Notes: a model not told the origin generated them from the sequence alone. A DNA stretch of 64,000 nt from Bacillota bacterium (GCA_023415835.1 JAEZJK010000002.1:69497-133496), one strand, 5' to 3'; numbered from the stretch's first letter, positions 42,802 to 51,566 are shown. Numbers and translations: made by a program.

Positions 42802-43464
42802 TTATTTGTAGTAGCTCAATTTTTTCTCGGTCAGATGGAATACCTTAGTCACCAACCAATTCATCATCAAATAGAAGAGGCCGGCGATAAAGATGGGGGT
42901 AGTCGAGAAGATCCGCGACGCTTCGTTCTTGGCGACCCTGAACAATTCGGAGATGCCAAGGACTTGAACCAGGGCGGTATCCTTAACCAAGGTAATCACC
43001 TCGTTACTGACCGGAGGGAGAATTCTCTTAATGACCTGAGGTAGGATAATCCGGATAAAAGTTTGGGATTTTGTGAACCCCAAAACCGCTGCCGCCTCAT
43101 ATTGCCCTTGAGGGATGGACTCAATGCCGCCTCGGTAGATCTCGGCGAAATACGCCGCATAATTCAACGAAAAGGCGATAATCGCCGCCACGAAACGGTC
43201 TAAATTCAACCGGAACCCTTCCGGCAACATAAATGATGGGGCGAAATATACGAAGATAATCTGCAATAATAAGGGTGTCCCCCGCATCACCAAGATATAG
43301 AATTTAATCGGCCCCGAAACCCACGGTTTTTTAGACATCCTTCCCAGGGCAACCGCCAATCCTAGCGGGAGCGAAATAATGAGGGTATATAAGAAAAGTT
43401 CTATTGAGGTCAGGGCGCCATTAAAAAGGAGATTTAACAGTTTGACCAGGCCCGTCCATTCCAT
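42802..43464 (-). CDS. Polar amino-acid ABC transporter permease (HisM-type)
   Basis: A 220-residue permease starting MEWTGLVKLLNLLFNGALTS, with five membrane segments. The cytoplasmic EAA loop is 'YEAAAVLGFTKSQTFIRIILPQVI' (about 129-152). 'YILVMRGTPLLLQIIFVYF' is the family signature for polar amino-acid permeases. The ATG at 43464 has AAGGAGTG upstream. It sits between two palindromic elements, each in an intergenic gap of the operon. Confidence 0.93.
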   Translation of the reverse strand: MEWTGLVKLLNLLFNGALTSIELFLYTLIISLPLGLAVALGRMSKKPWVSGPIKFYILVMRGTPLLLQIIFVYFAPSFMLPEGFRLNLDRFVAAIIAFSLNYAAYFAEIYRGGIESIPQGQYEAAAVLGFTKSQTFIRIILPQVIKRILPPVSNEVITLVKDTALVQVLGISELFRVAKNEASRIFSTTPIFIAGLFYLMMNWLVTKVFHLTEKKLSYYK

Positions 43465-43497
43465 CGTTGGCACTCCTTGATTAAAAATGTGTTTTTT

Positions 43498-43699
43498 ATA
43501 CCAAGTTGCATTCAAAGTGCAACTATAAGGTCGATTAAAATATAACTTTCGCTACAATTGTGCTACACCCTACGTGGATGCCACGAGGCCCGCACAAAAG
43601 CGGAAGTAATATTTTAACTCTACCATAGATTGTGTTCTCTCCGCAGCATTGCTGCGTTCCACACAAAAGTTGCACTATAATTGAATGTAACTTGGTATT
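43498..43699. repeat. 202-bp nested palindrome between binding-protein and permease genes
   Basis: Outer arms are ATACCAAGTTGCATTCAA (43499-43516) and TTGAATGTAACTTGGTAT (43681-43698); next in is AGTGCAACTATAA against AAAAGTTGCACTATAA. An inner palindrome (about 43531-43617) pairs TTAAAATATAACTTTCGCT with GCGGAAGTAATATTTTAA; this inner part resembles the element at 18875-18966. No ORF. Confidence 0.72.
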
Positions 43700-43713
43700 A
43701 AAGCGTTTTGACT

Positions 43714-43746
43714 AAAAGAACAGGCCGGCGTTTAGGCGCCAGCCTG
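43714..43746 (-). terminator. Terminator after the amino-acid binding-protein gene
   Basis: On the minus strand CAGGCTGGCG pairs with CGCCGGCCTG (10 bp) and is followed by TTCTTTT. It separates the binding-protein gene (stop at 43771) from the permease, so the downstream genes depend on read-through or another promoter. Confidence 0.82.
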
Positions 43747-43770
43747 ATTCGATATTTGAGAACTTCCGGT

Positions 43771-44577
43771 TTACTTGGCAGTAATGGTTGTAATGTCTTT
43801 AGCAAACCATTGGGTCGAAATCTCAGCCAATTTTCCGTCTTTGGCCATAGCATCCAAGGTTTCTTGGAACTTCTCCATCAGTTTTTGGTCTTTCTTCCGG
43901 AACCCGATACCATATTCTTCGCTGGCCAGTTCATCATCGATCACTTGGTATTGTTTGTTTTTGTTTTGGATGTAAAAACGGGCGACAATTTCGTCCATCA
44001 ATACTACGTCGATACCGCCTTTTTCCAGATCCATTAAGGCAGTCATATTATCGTCAAATTCAACCACTTCTTTAAGGCTCGCTTTAAAGTCGGCGGCGCT
44101 GTTCAATGCGTCCGCAGCGCTGGAACCGGCTTGGAGCCCGAGTTTCTTGCCTTTAAGATCCGCTTGGGTTTTGAAGGTAGCGCCGGCGGCGACGATCAAA
44201 ACCTGACGGTTTTTCATGTAAGGTTCAGTGAAGAGCAGGTTGTTCTTTCGTTCTTCGGTGATGGTAAACCCGTTCCAGATACAGTCAATTTTACCCGAAT
44301 TCAGCTCTTGTTCTTTGGCGTCCCAGTTGATCGGTTGCAGTTTAAGTTCAATATCCAACCGGGAACAAACTTCTTTGGCGATGTCAACATCAAAGCCGAC
44401 AATCGTCCCGTTTTCATCCCGGAAACCCATCGGCGGGAAACTGTCATCCAACCCGAGGACAAATTCCCCTCTTTTCTCGACTTTTTCCCAGGAATTGTCT
44501 TTATCCGATTCGCCGCATCCGGCAATTAAGAAAGCGGCCATACCTAGGAGTATAAAGGTTAGTAAGTTTTTTTTCAC
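43771..44577 (-). CDS. Amino-acid-binding lipoprotein of the ABC importer
   Basis: A 268-residue family-3 solute-binding protein with a lipoprotein signal ('LLGMAAFLIAGCGES', lipobox Leu-x-Ala-Gly-Cys at about 21). The mature part has 'FVLGLDDSFPPMGFRDENGTIVGFDVDIAKEV', the amino-acid-binding signature, and 'DCIWNGFTITEERKNNLLFTEPY'. It delivers a polar amino acid to the HisM/GlnQ-type partners. GTG start. It is the first gene of the operon, followed by a strong terminator and then a palindromic element, an arrangement that should give extra binding protein. Confidence 0.94.
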   Translation of the reverse strand: MKKNLLTFILLGMAAFLIAGCGESDKDNSWEKVEKRGEFVLGLDDSFPPMGFRDENGTIVGFDVDIAKEVCSRLDIELKLQPINWDAKEQELNSGKIDCIWNGFTITEERKNNLLFTEPYMKNRQVLIVAAGATFKTQADLKGKKLGLQAGSSAADALNSAADFKASLKEVVEFDDNMTALMDLEKGGIDVVLMDEIVARFYIQNKNKQYQVIDDELASEEYGIGFRKKDQKLMEKFQETLDAMAKDGKLAEISTQWFAKDITTITAK

Positions 44578-44647
44578 GTTAGTTATTCCCCCTTCATTTT
44601 TTGTTACATTGTCATTTTACTTTAAATTATCGGTTTAGTAAAGAAGG

Positions 44648-46306
44648 TCATTTTGCATCGTTTTGTCTTATTTCCACCCGCCGGATTTTACCGCTGATGG
44701 TTTTGGGCAGCTCGGCGACGAATTCAATGATTCGCGGATATTTGTAAGGCGCAGTGGCGTGTTTTACATGGTTTTGCAATTCATTAATCAATTCTTGGCT
44801 GGATCCCCAACCTTTGGCCAGTACAATGGTGGCTTTGACCACTTGGCCGCGAACCGGGTCGGGAGCGGCGGTGACTGCGCATTCCAATACGGAGGGGTGT
44901 TCCATTAAGGCGCTTTCAACCTCGAATGGTCCAATCCGGTAGCCGGAACATTTGATCACATCGTCGGAACGCCCGACAAACCATAAATAACCGTCCTCAT
45001 CCCTCCAGGCGACGTCGCCCGTGTTATAAACGCCGTTACGCCAAACTTTACTGGTGGCGGCCTCATCCCGGTAATATCCCCGGAAAAGGCCGGGCGGGAG
45101 TGAATGATCCAAGTTTTTGATAACAATGTTGCCTTCCACCCCAGCCGGACAGGAACGGCCTTCTTCATCAACAATGTCAATATCGTATAAGGGAGATGGT
45201 TTACCCATCGAACCCGGTTTGGGTGTAAGCCACTCAAAGTTGGCGCAAAGGACGGTCGTTTCAGTTTGGCCGAACCCTTCGATGATGTCCAACCCGGTAG
45301 CTGCCTTGAATTGGTTAAAGACCTCCGGATTTAACGGTTCCCCGGCGGTACAGGCCATCTTGATGCTTGACAGGTCATATTTTGAAAGATCTTCCTTAAT
45401 TAAAAATCGGTAAATGGTCGGAGGGGCGCAAAAGGAGGTAAGCCGATACTTTTCAATCATTTTTAATAAATGGTCGGGCAGGAACTTGTCCATATCATAG
45501 ACAAAAATAGAGACGCCGCAGATCCATTGGCCGTAAATCTTCCCCCAGCCGGTTTTGGCCCAACCGGATTCGGCGACGGTGAGGTGCAAGCCTTCGTCGG
45601 AAAGCCTCTGCCAATAATGGGCGGTGACAATGTGGCCCAAGGGATGTTTGAAATCGTGAAGCACAATCTTGGGCATGCCGGTAGTACCTGAGGTAAAGTA
45701 CATCAGCATCGGTTCGTCACCGCCGGGGTTGGCGTCGCCGGTCGGCCGCCGCCAATTTTCATCGGTCCGGTTCAATTCGGCGTTAAAATCAATCCATCCT
45801 TCCCGGGGTTCATCAACCAGCGCTTTATAAAGTACACTAGGGGATTCGGGTAGGGCCGCCTCTATATTTTCAACCACTTCCGGATCGGAGACGGAGACTA
45901 TCATTTTGACAGTAGCAGCATTATTACGATAGACAATATCTTTCTTGGTCAACTGAACGGTTGCCGGAATTGAGATGGCGCCGATTTTTTCAAGGGCGAG
46001 GGTACAGATCCAATAATGCCAACGGCGTTTCAACAGCAACATCACTGCATCACCCTTTAAGATGCCGTAGGCTTTAAACAGATTCGCCGCTTGATCGCTG
46101 AGCCGTTTTAATTCTTTGAAAGTAAAAATCTTTTCTTGTCCATGGTCATTACACCATACCAGCCCTAGCTTTTCGGGTTTCTCCAAAGCCCAGGCATCAA
46201 CCACATCATAGGCAAAATTAAACTTATCAGGGATCGTTACTTGATAATTAGCCTTAAAGTCTTCATAGGAATCAAATTGTTGGCGGGGGAGAAACTTTTC
46301 TAACAT
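44648..46306 (-). CDS. Medium-chain acyl-CoA synthetase (AMP-forming, ACSM-type)
   Basis: A 552-residue adenylate-forming enzyme. Signatures: P-loop-like 'LMYFTSGTTGMPKIV' (about 207-221), 'GFGQTETTVLCANF' (about 341), 'YNTGDVAWRDEDGYLWFVGRSDDVIKCSGYRIGPFEVE' (about 438-475) with the Asp-Arg-Gly core, and the C-terminal lysine in 'PKTISGKIRR'. The sequence resembles ACSM and bacterial acyl/benzoyl-CoA synthetases rather than acetyl-CoA synthetase. The ATG at 46306 has GGAG about nine bases upstream. It lies directly after an XRE-cupin regulator, a frequent pairing in Firmicutes. Confidence 0.93.
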   Translation of the reverse strand: MLEKFLPRQQFDSYEDFKANYQVTIPDKFNFAYDVVDAWALEKPEKLGLVWCNDHGQEKIFTFKELKRLSDQAANLFKAYGILKGDAVMLLLKRRWHYWICTLALEKIGAISIPATVQLTKKDIVYRNNAATVKMIVSVSDPEVVENIEAALPESPSVLYKALVDEPREGWIDFNAELNRTDENWRRPTGDANPGGDEPMLMYFTSGTTGMPKIVLHDFKHPLGHIVTAHYWQRLSDEGLHLTVAESGWAKTGWGKIYGQWICGVSIFVYDMDKFLPDHLLKMIEKYRLTSFCAPPTIYRFLIKEDLSKYDLSSIKMACTAGEPLNPEVFNQFKAATGLDIIEGFGQTETTVLCANFEWLTPKPGSMGKPSPLYDIDIVDEEGRSCPAGVEGNIVIKNLDHSLPPGLFRGYYRDEAATSKVWRNGVYNTGDVAWRDEDGYLWFVGRSDDVIKCSGYRIGPFEVESALMEHPSVLECAVTAAPDPVRGQVVKATIVLAKGWGSSQELINELQNHVKHATAPYKYPRIIEFVAELPKTISGKIRRVEIRQNDAK

Positions 46307-46393
46307 CAATGAAAGCTCCTTTACAATTCAATATATATATTGCAATAAGCGCTTTGGGCGCACACAGGTAATTACGGCATCATATAGCTCGAA

Positions 46394-46954
46394 TTAATGA
46401 TCATGTAAAATGACGGTCAGAAATTTAGCGGGTTGGCCGTCAACCGCGATTTGGCCGTGAGGCATGTTTGGATCAAAGTACAATGAATCCCCCGGGTTCA
46501 TTTCAATTTCGTGGCCGCCTAAAATGACTTTGACCTTACCCTCCAGGCAATAGTTGAACTCCTGGCCGGGGTGGGTCACCAGGCTTACTTTCTTGTTCTC
46601 TTCGGGCTCTACGGTAACCAGCAACGGTTCAATTTTCTTATTGACAAAGTTATAGGCCAGGCTTTGAAATTTATATCCTTTGTACCGTTCAATCTCAATG
46701 CCTTCACCCTCCTTGACCAAACAATAGCTATGAAGTTTGGGGGAATTTCCGGTTAACAGTTCGGTCAGGTCGACTTGGAAAACCCGGGCCATTTCATAAA
46801 GGACACTAATCGGTATATCCAATTCAGCGGTTTCATATTGACTGTAGACAGGCAACGGGAGATGAAGTTCCTCGGCGACTTCCTGGGGAGTTAACCCGCT
46901 ATTTTCCCTCACTTCCCGGATGCGTTCGGCGATCTGCTGAATGCTTTCGGTCAT
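46394..46954 (-). CDS. XRE-cupin transcriptional regulator
   Basis: A 186-residue regulator: helix-turn-helix at about 8-65 ('IREVRENSGLTPQEVAEELHLP') and a cupin-2 domain at about 110-180 ('HPGQEFNYCLEGKVKVILGGHEIEMNPGDSLYFDPNMPHG'). The cupin histidine/glutamate set is present. These proteins usually sense a small acyl or amine ligand and control the adjacent gene, here the acyl-CoA synthetase 88 bases downstream. ATG at 46954 with GGAGG seven bases upstream. Confidence 0.92.
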   Translation of the reverse strand: MTESIQQIAERIREVRENSGLTPQEVAEELHLPLPVYSQYETAELDIPISVLYEMARVFQVDLTELLTGNSPKLHSYCLVKEGEGIEIERYKGYKFQSLAYNFVNKKIEPLLVTVEPEENKKVSLVTHPGQEFNYCLEGKVKVILGGHEIEMNPGDSLYFDPNMPHGQIAVDGQPAKFLTVILHDH

Positions 46955-47154
46955 CACGATTCCTCCAATCTTAATACATTTTCTTCATTTATTTTACCAT
47001 AGTCCTTGCCAGAGGCAACAAAGAGTTTGTGTATTATTTTAATTTCAAAACTCGGCAAATATGATATACTTCATTTAGGTATCAGCTTCCCTTCTGTTGT
47101 AATGCTTTCATTGGAACTTATACGTAAATTACCAATCAAAGAAAGGCTACCTTC

Positions 47155-47388
47155 ATGGGCTACCATGGAATTGTTTTTAATCTGGACGGCACTTTATTTA
47201 ATTCCTTGGAAGGTTTGGCGGATTCAGTGAAACCCGTTCTCTAAAGAAACATCCTACCTGAACATGGCCTTGGTAAGTATAAATATATATCGGTGGCAAA
47301 ATAACCAACCTGGCACGAACTGATTCAAAATGGCGTAAAAGTGTTGTTAGAAACACCGGAGCAATTATTGGATATTAAAAACATTTAG
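47155..47388 (+). pseudogene. HAD phosphatase (Gph-like) pseudogene with two in-frame stops
   Basis: The frame starting at 47155 reads 'MGYHGIVFNLDGTLFNSLEG' then 'LADSVKPVL' and a TAA (47242). It continues in the same frame 'NILPEHGLGKYKYISVAK', a second TAA, then 'TWHELIQNGVKVLLETPEQ' to a TAG at 47386. This matches the start of phosphoglycolate-phosphatase-type HAD proteins, with the catalytic Asp motif DxDGT changed to 'NLDGT' (first Asp to Asn). Without frameshifts but with stops and a lost nucleophile it is dead. It precedes an intact HAD gene by ten bases. Confidence 0.8.
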
Positions 47389-47398
47389 CGAGGCAGGC

Positions 47399-48055
47399 AT
47401 GATCAAAGCAGTTATCTTCGATTTCGACGGTTTAATCATCGACACCGAGACTCCTTGGTTTAAAACGTTTTCCGAGATCTATCAGGAGCACGGGGCGTTT
47501 CTCCCCTTGGAAACGTGGGTTCAGTGCGTGGGTGCCAGCGAAAAACAGTTTGACCCCTATGATTACTTGGAGCAATGTATCAACCGGCCAGTTGACCGGG
47601 ACTCCCTGCGGGAGCTTTCCAAGGAAAAGTATGCTTTCTTTATCAAAGGCAAAAGCGTCAATCCCGGAGTAGTGAATTGTCTCGAAAACGCAAAATCGTT
47701 AGGCTTAAATATCGGCCTGGCTTCAAGCTCCGACCGGAAGTGGGTTGAAGGCTACCTGAAAAATTTAAACCTATTTGATTATTTCGATTATCTCTGTACC
47801 AAGGAACAGGTCACCAACGTCAAACCTGATCCGGAGCTATATTTGAACGTCTTGAACAATTTTGAAATCGCCGGGAACGAAGCCGTCGCTTTCGAGGACT
47901 CTCCCAACGGAGCCAGGGCGGCCAAGTTGGCCGGGATCTATTGTGTGATCGTACCCAATGGAATAACTAGGAATCTCCATTTTGACCAGTACGATTTGAG
48001 GGTCGATTCCCTTGAAGCTTTGGAACTACCTGCCTTATTTGAGCGGTTTAAATAA
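47399..48055 (+). CDS. HAD-superfamily hydrolase (subfamily IA, beta-PGM-like)
   Basis: A 218-residue HAD phosphatase. Motif I 'VIFDFDGLIIDTE' (about 5-17), a helical C1 cap, motif II Ser in 'GLASSSDRKWV', motif III Lys in 'NVKPDPELYL', and motif IV 'VAFEDSPNGARAAKLAG'. The closest named relatives I recall are YhcW-type and beta-phosphoglucomutase-like hydrolases. Substrate unknown. The gene is preceded by a dead HAD fragment. The ribosome site is weak (GAGGCAGG). Confidence 0.92.
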   Translation: MIKAVIFDFDGLIIDTETPWFKTFSEIYQEHGAFLPLETWVQCVGASEKQFDPYDYLEQCINRPVDRDSLRELSKEKYAFFIKGKSVNPGVVNCLENAKSLGLNIGLASSSDRKWVEGYLKNLNLFDYFDYLCTKEQVTNVKPDPELYLNVLNNFEIAGNEAVAFEDSPNGARAAKLAGIYCVIVPNGITRNLHFDQYDLRVDSLEALELPALFERFK

Positions 48056-48058
48056 AGT

Positions 48059-48114
48059 TGTAATTTTACAGGATGTCCCGCTTGATTTCCCCCTCTTTTC
48101 CGTGTAAAATTACA
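48059..48114. repeat. Hairpin with 12-bp stem after the HAD gene
   Basis: TGTAATTTTACA is repeated in inverted form as TGTAAAATTACA with a 32-base pyrimidine-rich loop. It may be a transcription-end or RNA-stability structure. Confidence 0.55.
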
Positions 48115-48204
48115 TACGTTGATTAACCAACAGTTTCTGGGATATGCGTCAGTTTCAATTTTGAACCTACATTGCAACTACGGGAGATTTATATTTCATG
48201 AATA

Positions 48205-48374
48205 ATGCTACTTCGGTTACCGAAGTAGATCTAATGCCAGGCCCTGAAGATTTACAGAGGGAAGGCTGAAGTCATGGTGCGATCACCCACCTATCGAGAG
48301 ATAGGTGTCAAAATCGGAACAACGGTTTCTTGGAAAAGATAGCAAGCCTAAGCTTATCACAGCTTAGGCTTTTT
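48205..48374 (+). ncRNA. Structured small RNA candidate (6S-like possibility)
   Basis: A 170-base intergenic stretch with strong, ordered secondary structure. It holds CTACTTCGG/CCGAAGTAG (9-bp stem, 48208-48228), GGTG/CACC around a CGAT loop (48277-48288), a perfect CACCTATC/GATAGGTG stem with a GAGA tetraloop (48288-48307), and a terminator AAGCCTAAGCT/AGCTTAGGCTT with T-run at 48344-48374. No ORF explains it. The region 'CATGGTGCGATCACCCACCT' looks like a conserved RNA motif and faintly recalls 6S RNA, but I cannot assign the family. It is 134 bases upstream of the OmpA-like gene, and its terminator makes it a separate transcript or an attenuating leader. Confidence 0.5.
48344..48374 (+). 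terminator. Terminator of the RNA candidate
   Basis: AAGCCTAAGCT and AGCTTAGGCTT (11-bp perfect stem, loop TATCAC) followed by TTT. A strong intrinsic terminator. Confidence 0.9.
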
Positions 48375-48511
48375 ATATTCCCATTTTCTCCGACTCCTAG
48401 TTGCGAACTTTTTTGCTCCTAATTCAAAATTAACGAATAAAGCCGCCGCAAACCTCATATGGATATAAATATCCTGTAGGTACAGGAAAAAAACTAAAAG
48501 GAGGTTTGCTG

Positions 48512-49876
48512 ATGAAGGCGGTCCCATTATTTTTGGCCGCCATGATATTGCTAGTGTTTTGCGTAATACCTATCTTAGCGTCCGAGGTTGAACTTTCCAT
48601 AGACTACTTCTGGGGAAATGGGCACATAACTGAGGATCGGGCTCAACCAGAAGAAAAGGGGGAAGCAAATGCTAAATCATTGATTACTCCTGTTCCAATA
48701 CCGGAGCCTACCTCAAAACCAACACCGGAACCTACACCGATTCCCACCTCGGAACCAACATCAGAGCCTACCCCGACACCCACTATCAATCCGCCGATTC
48801 CTCCACTTAAGCAACGTTCCGATTTAAACGGGGTAATATTAGGCTTACGCTATCCCATCGGCCGTTTTCGGCCAGCTCTCGAATATGGCGCCGGTGATGA
48901 AAAGGGGGACGGTTGGAAGGAAGACTTTGAGCTTCTGGAGCTAAAGGCAGGATACGCGCTAAGGGAAGGTACGAAAGGTCGAATTGAACCTTATCTAAGT
49001 TACCTTAATCTTGAAGCCGGGGGCTTTGATATTGGTGGTCCAATGCTTGGCTTGGATTTTCGGTACCGCTTTGCTCCCCGGATGTCGTTCGACGGCGGGG
49101 CAGGTTTTTCATTTGACCCTAACCTTAAAAAAGGTGGAAACTCATATAATGACGAATCTCTTAATCTGGCTAAGATAAAGCTTATTTACCATCTTAACGA
49201 ACGTTGGGATCTGGGACTAGGTTACCGGGTTTATCATTTTGATGGCTCTACCTCCAAAGGCGCTTATACCGGAGTAGACGCCAAATATGAATTGGCTACT
49301 TTGGGATTCACCGTAAAGTTAGGGGCTAAATCGCAACCCGAACCAACTCCCGCTCCTAAACCCGAACCGGAGCCAACGCCTACTCCGGAAGTTAAACCTC
49401 CAGTTCCGGAGCCTGAACCTAAACCTGAACCAACACCAGAACCAGAGCCTGCTCCACTCCCGGTAGTACCGGTCGAGAAAATTTACCGGATTTTGCAACC
49501 AATTTTCTTTGATTTTGACAAATCAAATTTACGTGACGATCAACAGCCGATCCTCGACCAAAATATCTTAATCTTAAAAGACCACCCCGACTTGTATATT
49601 CTTGTAGGCGGCCACGCTGACTACCATGGTAATATATCCTATAATGTGGCGCTTTCAAGACGGCGGGCCAAGACAGTAGCTGACTATATGATCAAAAATG
49701 GTATCGATCCAAAAAGGATTACTCTTTATGCTTATGGGGAGACTTATCCCTATAATAACTATGGCTCTAATCAAAACTGGGAAAGCGACCGTTGGGTGGA
49801 TATCCTGGTTTCCCATTTACCACCTTCATGGGAGATGGGTATTGAAAAAAGAGGCGTTTCGGCTGAGCTTAAGTGA
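48512..49876 (+). CDS. OmpA-family outer-membrane protein with Pro/Glu-rich linkers
   Basis: A 454-residue exported protein (ATG at 48512 seven bases after AAAGGAGG). The signal peptide is about 1-22. A Pro/Thr/Glu-rich linker follows ('PEPTSKPTPEPTPIPTSEP'). Then a beta-barrel-like region with porin-type strands (about 105-285; 'GLRYPIGRFRPALEYGAG', 'WDLGLGYRVYHFDGST'), a second Pro/Glu linker, and an OmpA C-terminal domain ('IFFDFDKSNLRDDQQPIL', 'GGHADYHGNISYNVALSRRRAKTVADYM'). The Asp and Arg that bind diaminopimelate are present. The protein ties the outer membrane to peptidoglycan, supporting a diderm envelope. Confidence 0.9.
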   Translation: MKAVPLFLAAMILLVFCVIPILASEVELSIDYFWGNGHITEDRAQPEEKGEANAKSLITPVPIPEPTSKPTPEPTPIPTSEPTSEPTPTPTINPPIPPLKQRSDLNGVILGLRYPIGRFRPALEYGAGDEKGDGWKEDFELLELKAGYALREGTKGRIEPYLSYLNLEAGGFDIGGPMLGLDFRYRFAPRMSFDGGAGFSFDPNLKKGGNSYNDESLNLAKIKLIYHLNERWDLGLGYRVYHFDGSTSKGAYTGVDAKYELATLGFTVKLGAKSQPEPTPAPKPEPEPTPTPEVKPPVPEPEPKPEPTPEPEPAPLPVVPVEKIYRILQPIFFDFDKSNLRDDQQPILDQNILILKDHPDLYILVGGHADYHGNISYNVALSRRRAKTVADYMIKNGIDPKRITLYAYGETYPYNNYGSNQNWESDRWVDILVSHLPPSWEMGIEKRGVSAELK

Positions 49877-49895
49877 AAAAACTTTAATTTAAAAA

Positions 49896-49929
49896 AACAA
49901 ACCCGCTTAAAATCGCGGGTTTGTTTTTT
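49896..49929 (+). terminator. Terminator of the OmpA-like gene
   Basis: AACAAACCCGC pairs with GCGGGTTTGTT (11 bp), followed by six T. A strong intrinsic terminator 20 bases after the stop. Confidence 0.92.
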
Positions 49930-50087
49930 GGTAAATGAAAGCCACTGCTACTTTTCAAACCCTAGTCGTGATGCCAATTGATAATTGGATCCAGCCATTG
50001 TGCTAAATTTGAGGAAATAGTATCACAATAGCGCCAAAGCCACTTCTTATCTTATATCCTTATTCAAGGGGGGGTTAAGATGATTCT

Positions 50088-51566
50088 TTATTGATAGATC
50101 TCGATCACTTTTACCTCCATTCCTTTTTCTTTGAACTTGGGCAGGATCTCTTCTTCCTTACCTACAACAACCGTAAAAAACTTCTCCGGAAAAGTGTATT
50201 TGGCAAAGGCCTTTTGAGCTTTCTTGGCAGTCACCCGATTATACAGCCGGATATACTGGTTTAGATAGTAAGGATCCCTACCTTTTAATTCAACATTGGA
50301 AATCAGGTTTCTAATAACGTTTTCTTTATGCCTGAAGGCTTCAGGAAAAAAGGCGTTTCGTTGATTGATTATTTTAAACACTTCGGCCTCTGATATCTTT
50401 TTCTTCCCGGTTTTAAGATCCAGCATAATTTTTTTAACTGTCTCGATTGTCTCAAAAGCTTTTTCCGGTTTTACGCCGGTACTTATAAAGTAAGCCCCGC
50501 CCAAGGGTTGGTTGAAGTACTCGGCGTAGATATCGTAAGCATATCCTTTTTCGGATCTGATTTCATTCATTAAGAAACTCTCAAAATCCCCGCCTCCAAA
50601 GATCTGATTGGCGATTTCAAAAGCTACCCTCTCCTCCAGGTTCCGATCGAGAAAGCTTTCATCAAAAAAGTTATACCCCATTTTGATTTTAGCTTGAGTA
50701 GCGTCAGGCTTATTGATAAGCACAACTTGATTGTAAGTCGCCTTATTCTCCTTTACTTTGGCCGGTTTACTCTTAATTTCTCGCCTCGCCCAATCGCCAA
50801 AATATTTTTTTATAGTCTCTTCCATCCGGTCGAGCTCGAAATCACCACAAAGAAATAAAATGGTATTATTCGGAATAATCACTCGCTTATAATACTCTGC
50901 CAAACTTTCGGGGGTAATCCGATTCAAGGCGGCCAATTGTGAATCCTGATCGCTATTAAAGCAATAAGGATGGTCCTGCATCAAATGATTATAAAAATAC
51001 ATATTCATTAAATTATCTTCTTTGGTCTTTGCCTGACTTAAGTTTTTCTCCCACTCGCTTTTCTTCCGATTGAAATACTCCGCTTCAAAATTCGGCCTTT
51101 GCAATATTTCCGCAACCAAAGAAATCAATTGTTCTTGCTCCGATATTAACGCATTGCCTTCAAAAATAAAATGATTATCATCCGCCTTCAAATTAAATTG
51201 GATGGCATTCGATTCTTGATAACGATCCATTTCCTTTTCCCCGAAATTTTGAGTCCCGGTAGTCATCAGATCAACCATCCAACCCGAAACGCCGGCAATC
51301 TCTTTGCTTTCCAAACTCCTCCCCCAACGGATTGTACCGTTTATAGTCAAGACCGGAATTTGATGGTCTTCTGCTAGGTAAACAATTAGTCCATTACTAA
51401 GAACAATTCTCCGATAATCCGGAATCTCAACCCGCGGTATTGGGTTCTCATTTTCTGATAATTTTTGATAAAGCTCCTGGCTATATTCCACCTTCGCCAG
51501 GGCAGGCTGAAAGACTACCACTAAAGCGATTAATATGACTAATATATTTCGGATGAGTTTCTTCAT
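50088..51566 (-). CDS. M16-family peptidase, non-catalytic partner
   Basis: A 492-residue exported protein with a signal peptide (about 1-24). The fold matches pitrilysin-type M16 proteases ('RIVLSNGLIVYLAEDHQIPVL', 'YYKRVIIPNNTILFLCGDF'), but the HxxEH zinc motif is absent: the site reads 'AGVSGWMVDLMTTGTQ'. Such M16 subunits are regulatory or substrate-binding partners. It is the second gene of a pair (80 bases after the active M16), which is the usual heterodimer arrangement in bacteria and organelles. GAGGTG precedes the ATG. Confidence 0.9.
   Translation of the reverse strand: MKKLIRNILVILIALVVVFQPALAKVEYSQELYQKLSENENPIPRVEIPDYRRIVLSNGLIVYLAEDHQIPVLTINGTIRWGRSLESKEIAGVSGWMVDLMTTGTQNFGEKEMDRYQESNAIQFNLKADDNHFIFEGNALISEQEQLISLVAEILQRPNFEAEYFNRKKSEWEKNLSQAKTKEDNLMNMYFYNHLMQDHPYCFNSDQDSQLAALNRITPESLAEYYKRVIIPNNTILFLCGDFELDRMEETIKKYFGDWARREIKSKPAKVKENKATYNQVVLINKPDATQAKIKMGYNFFDESFLDRNLEERVAFEIANQIFGGGDFESFLMNEIRSEKGYAYDIYAEYFNQPLGGAYFISTGVKPEKAFETIETVKKIMLDLKTGKKKISEAEVFKIINQRNAFFPEAFRHKENVIRNLISNVELKGRDPYYLNQYIRLYNRVTAKKAQKAFAKYTFPEKFFTVVVGKEEEILPKFKEKGMEVKVIEIYQ

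Noticed and set aside
43498..43699. Insertion sequence with transposase between binding protein and permease
   Set aside because: Only 202 bp with no ORF; consistent with a non-autonomous palindromic element.
48205..48374. A known riboswitch for the OmpA-like gene
   Set aside because: I could not match the conserved cores of TPP, SAM, lysine, glycine, cobalamin, c-di-GMP, fluoride or ZTP riboswitches.
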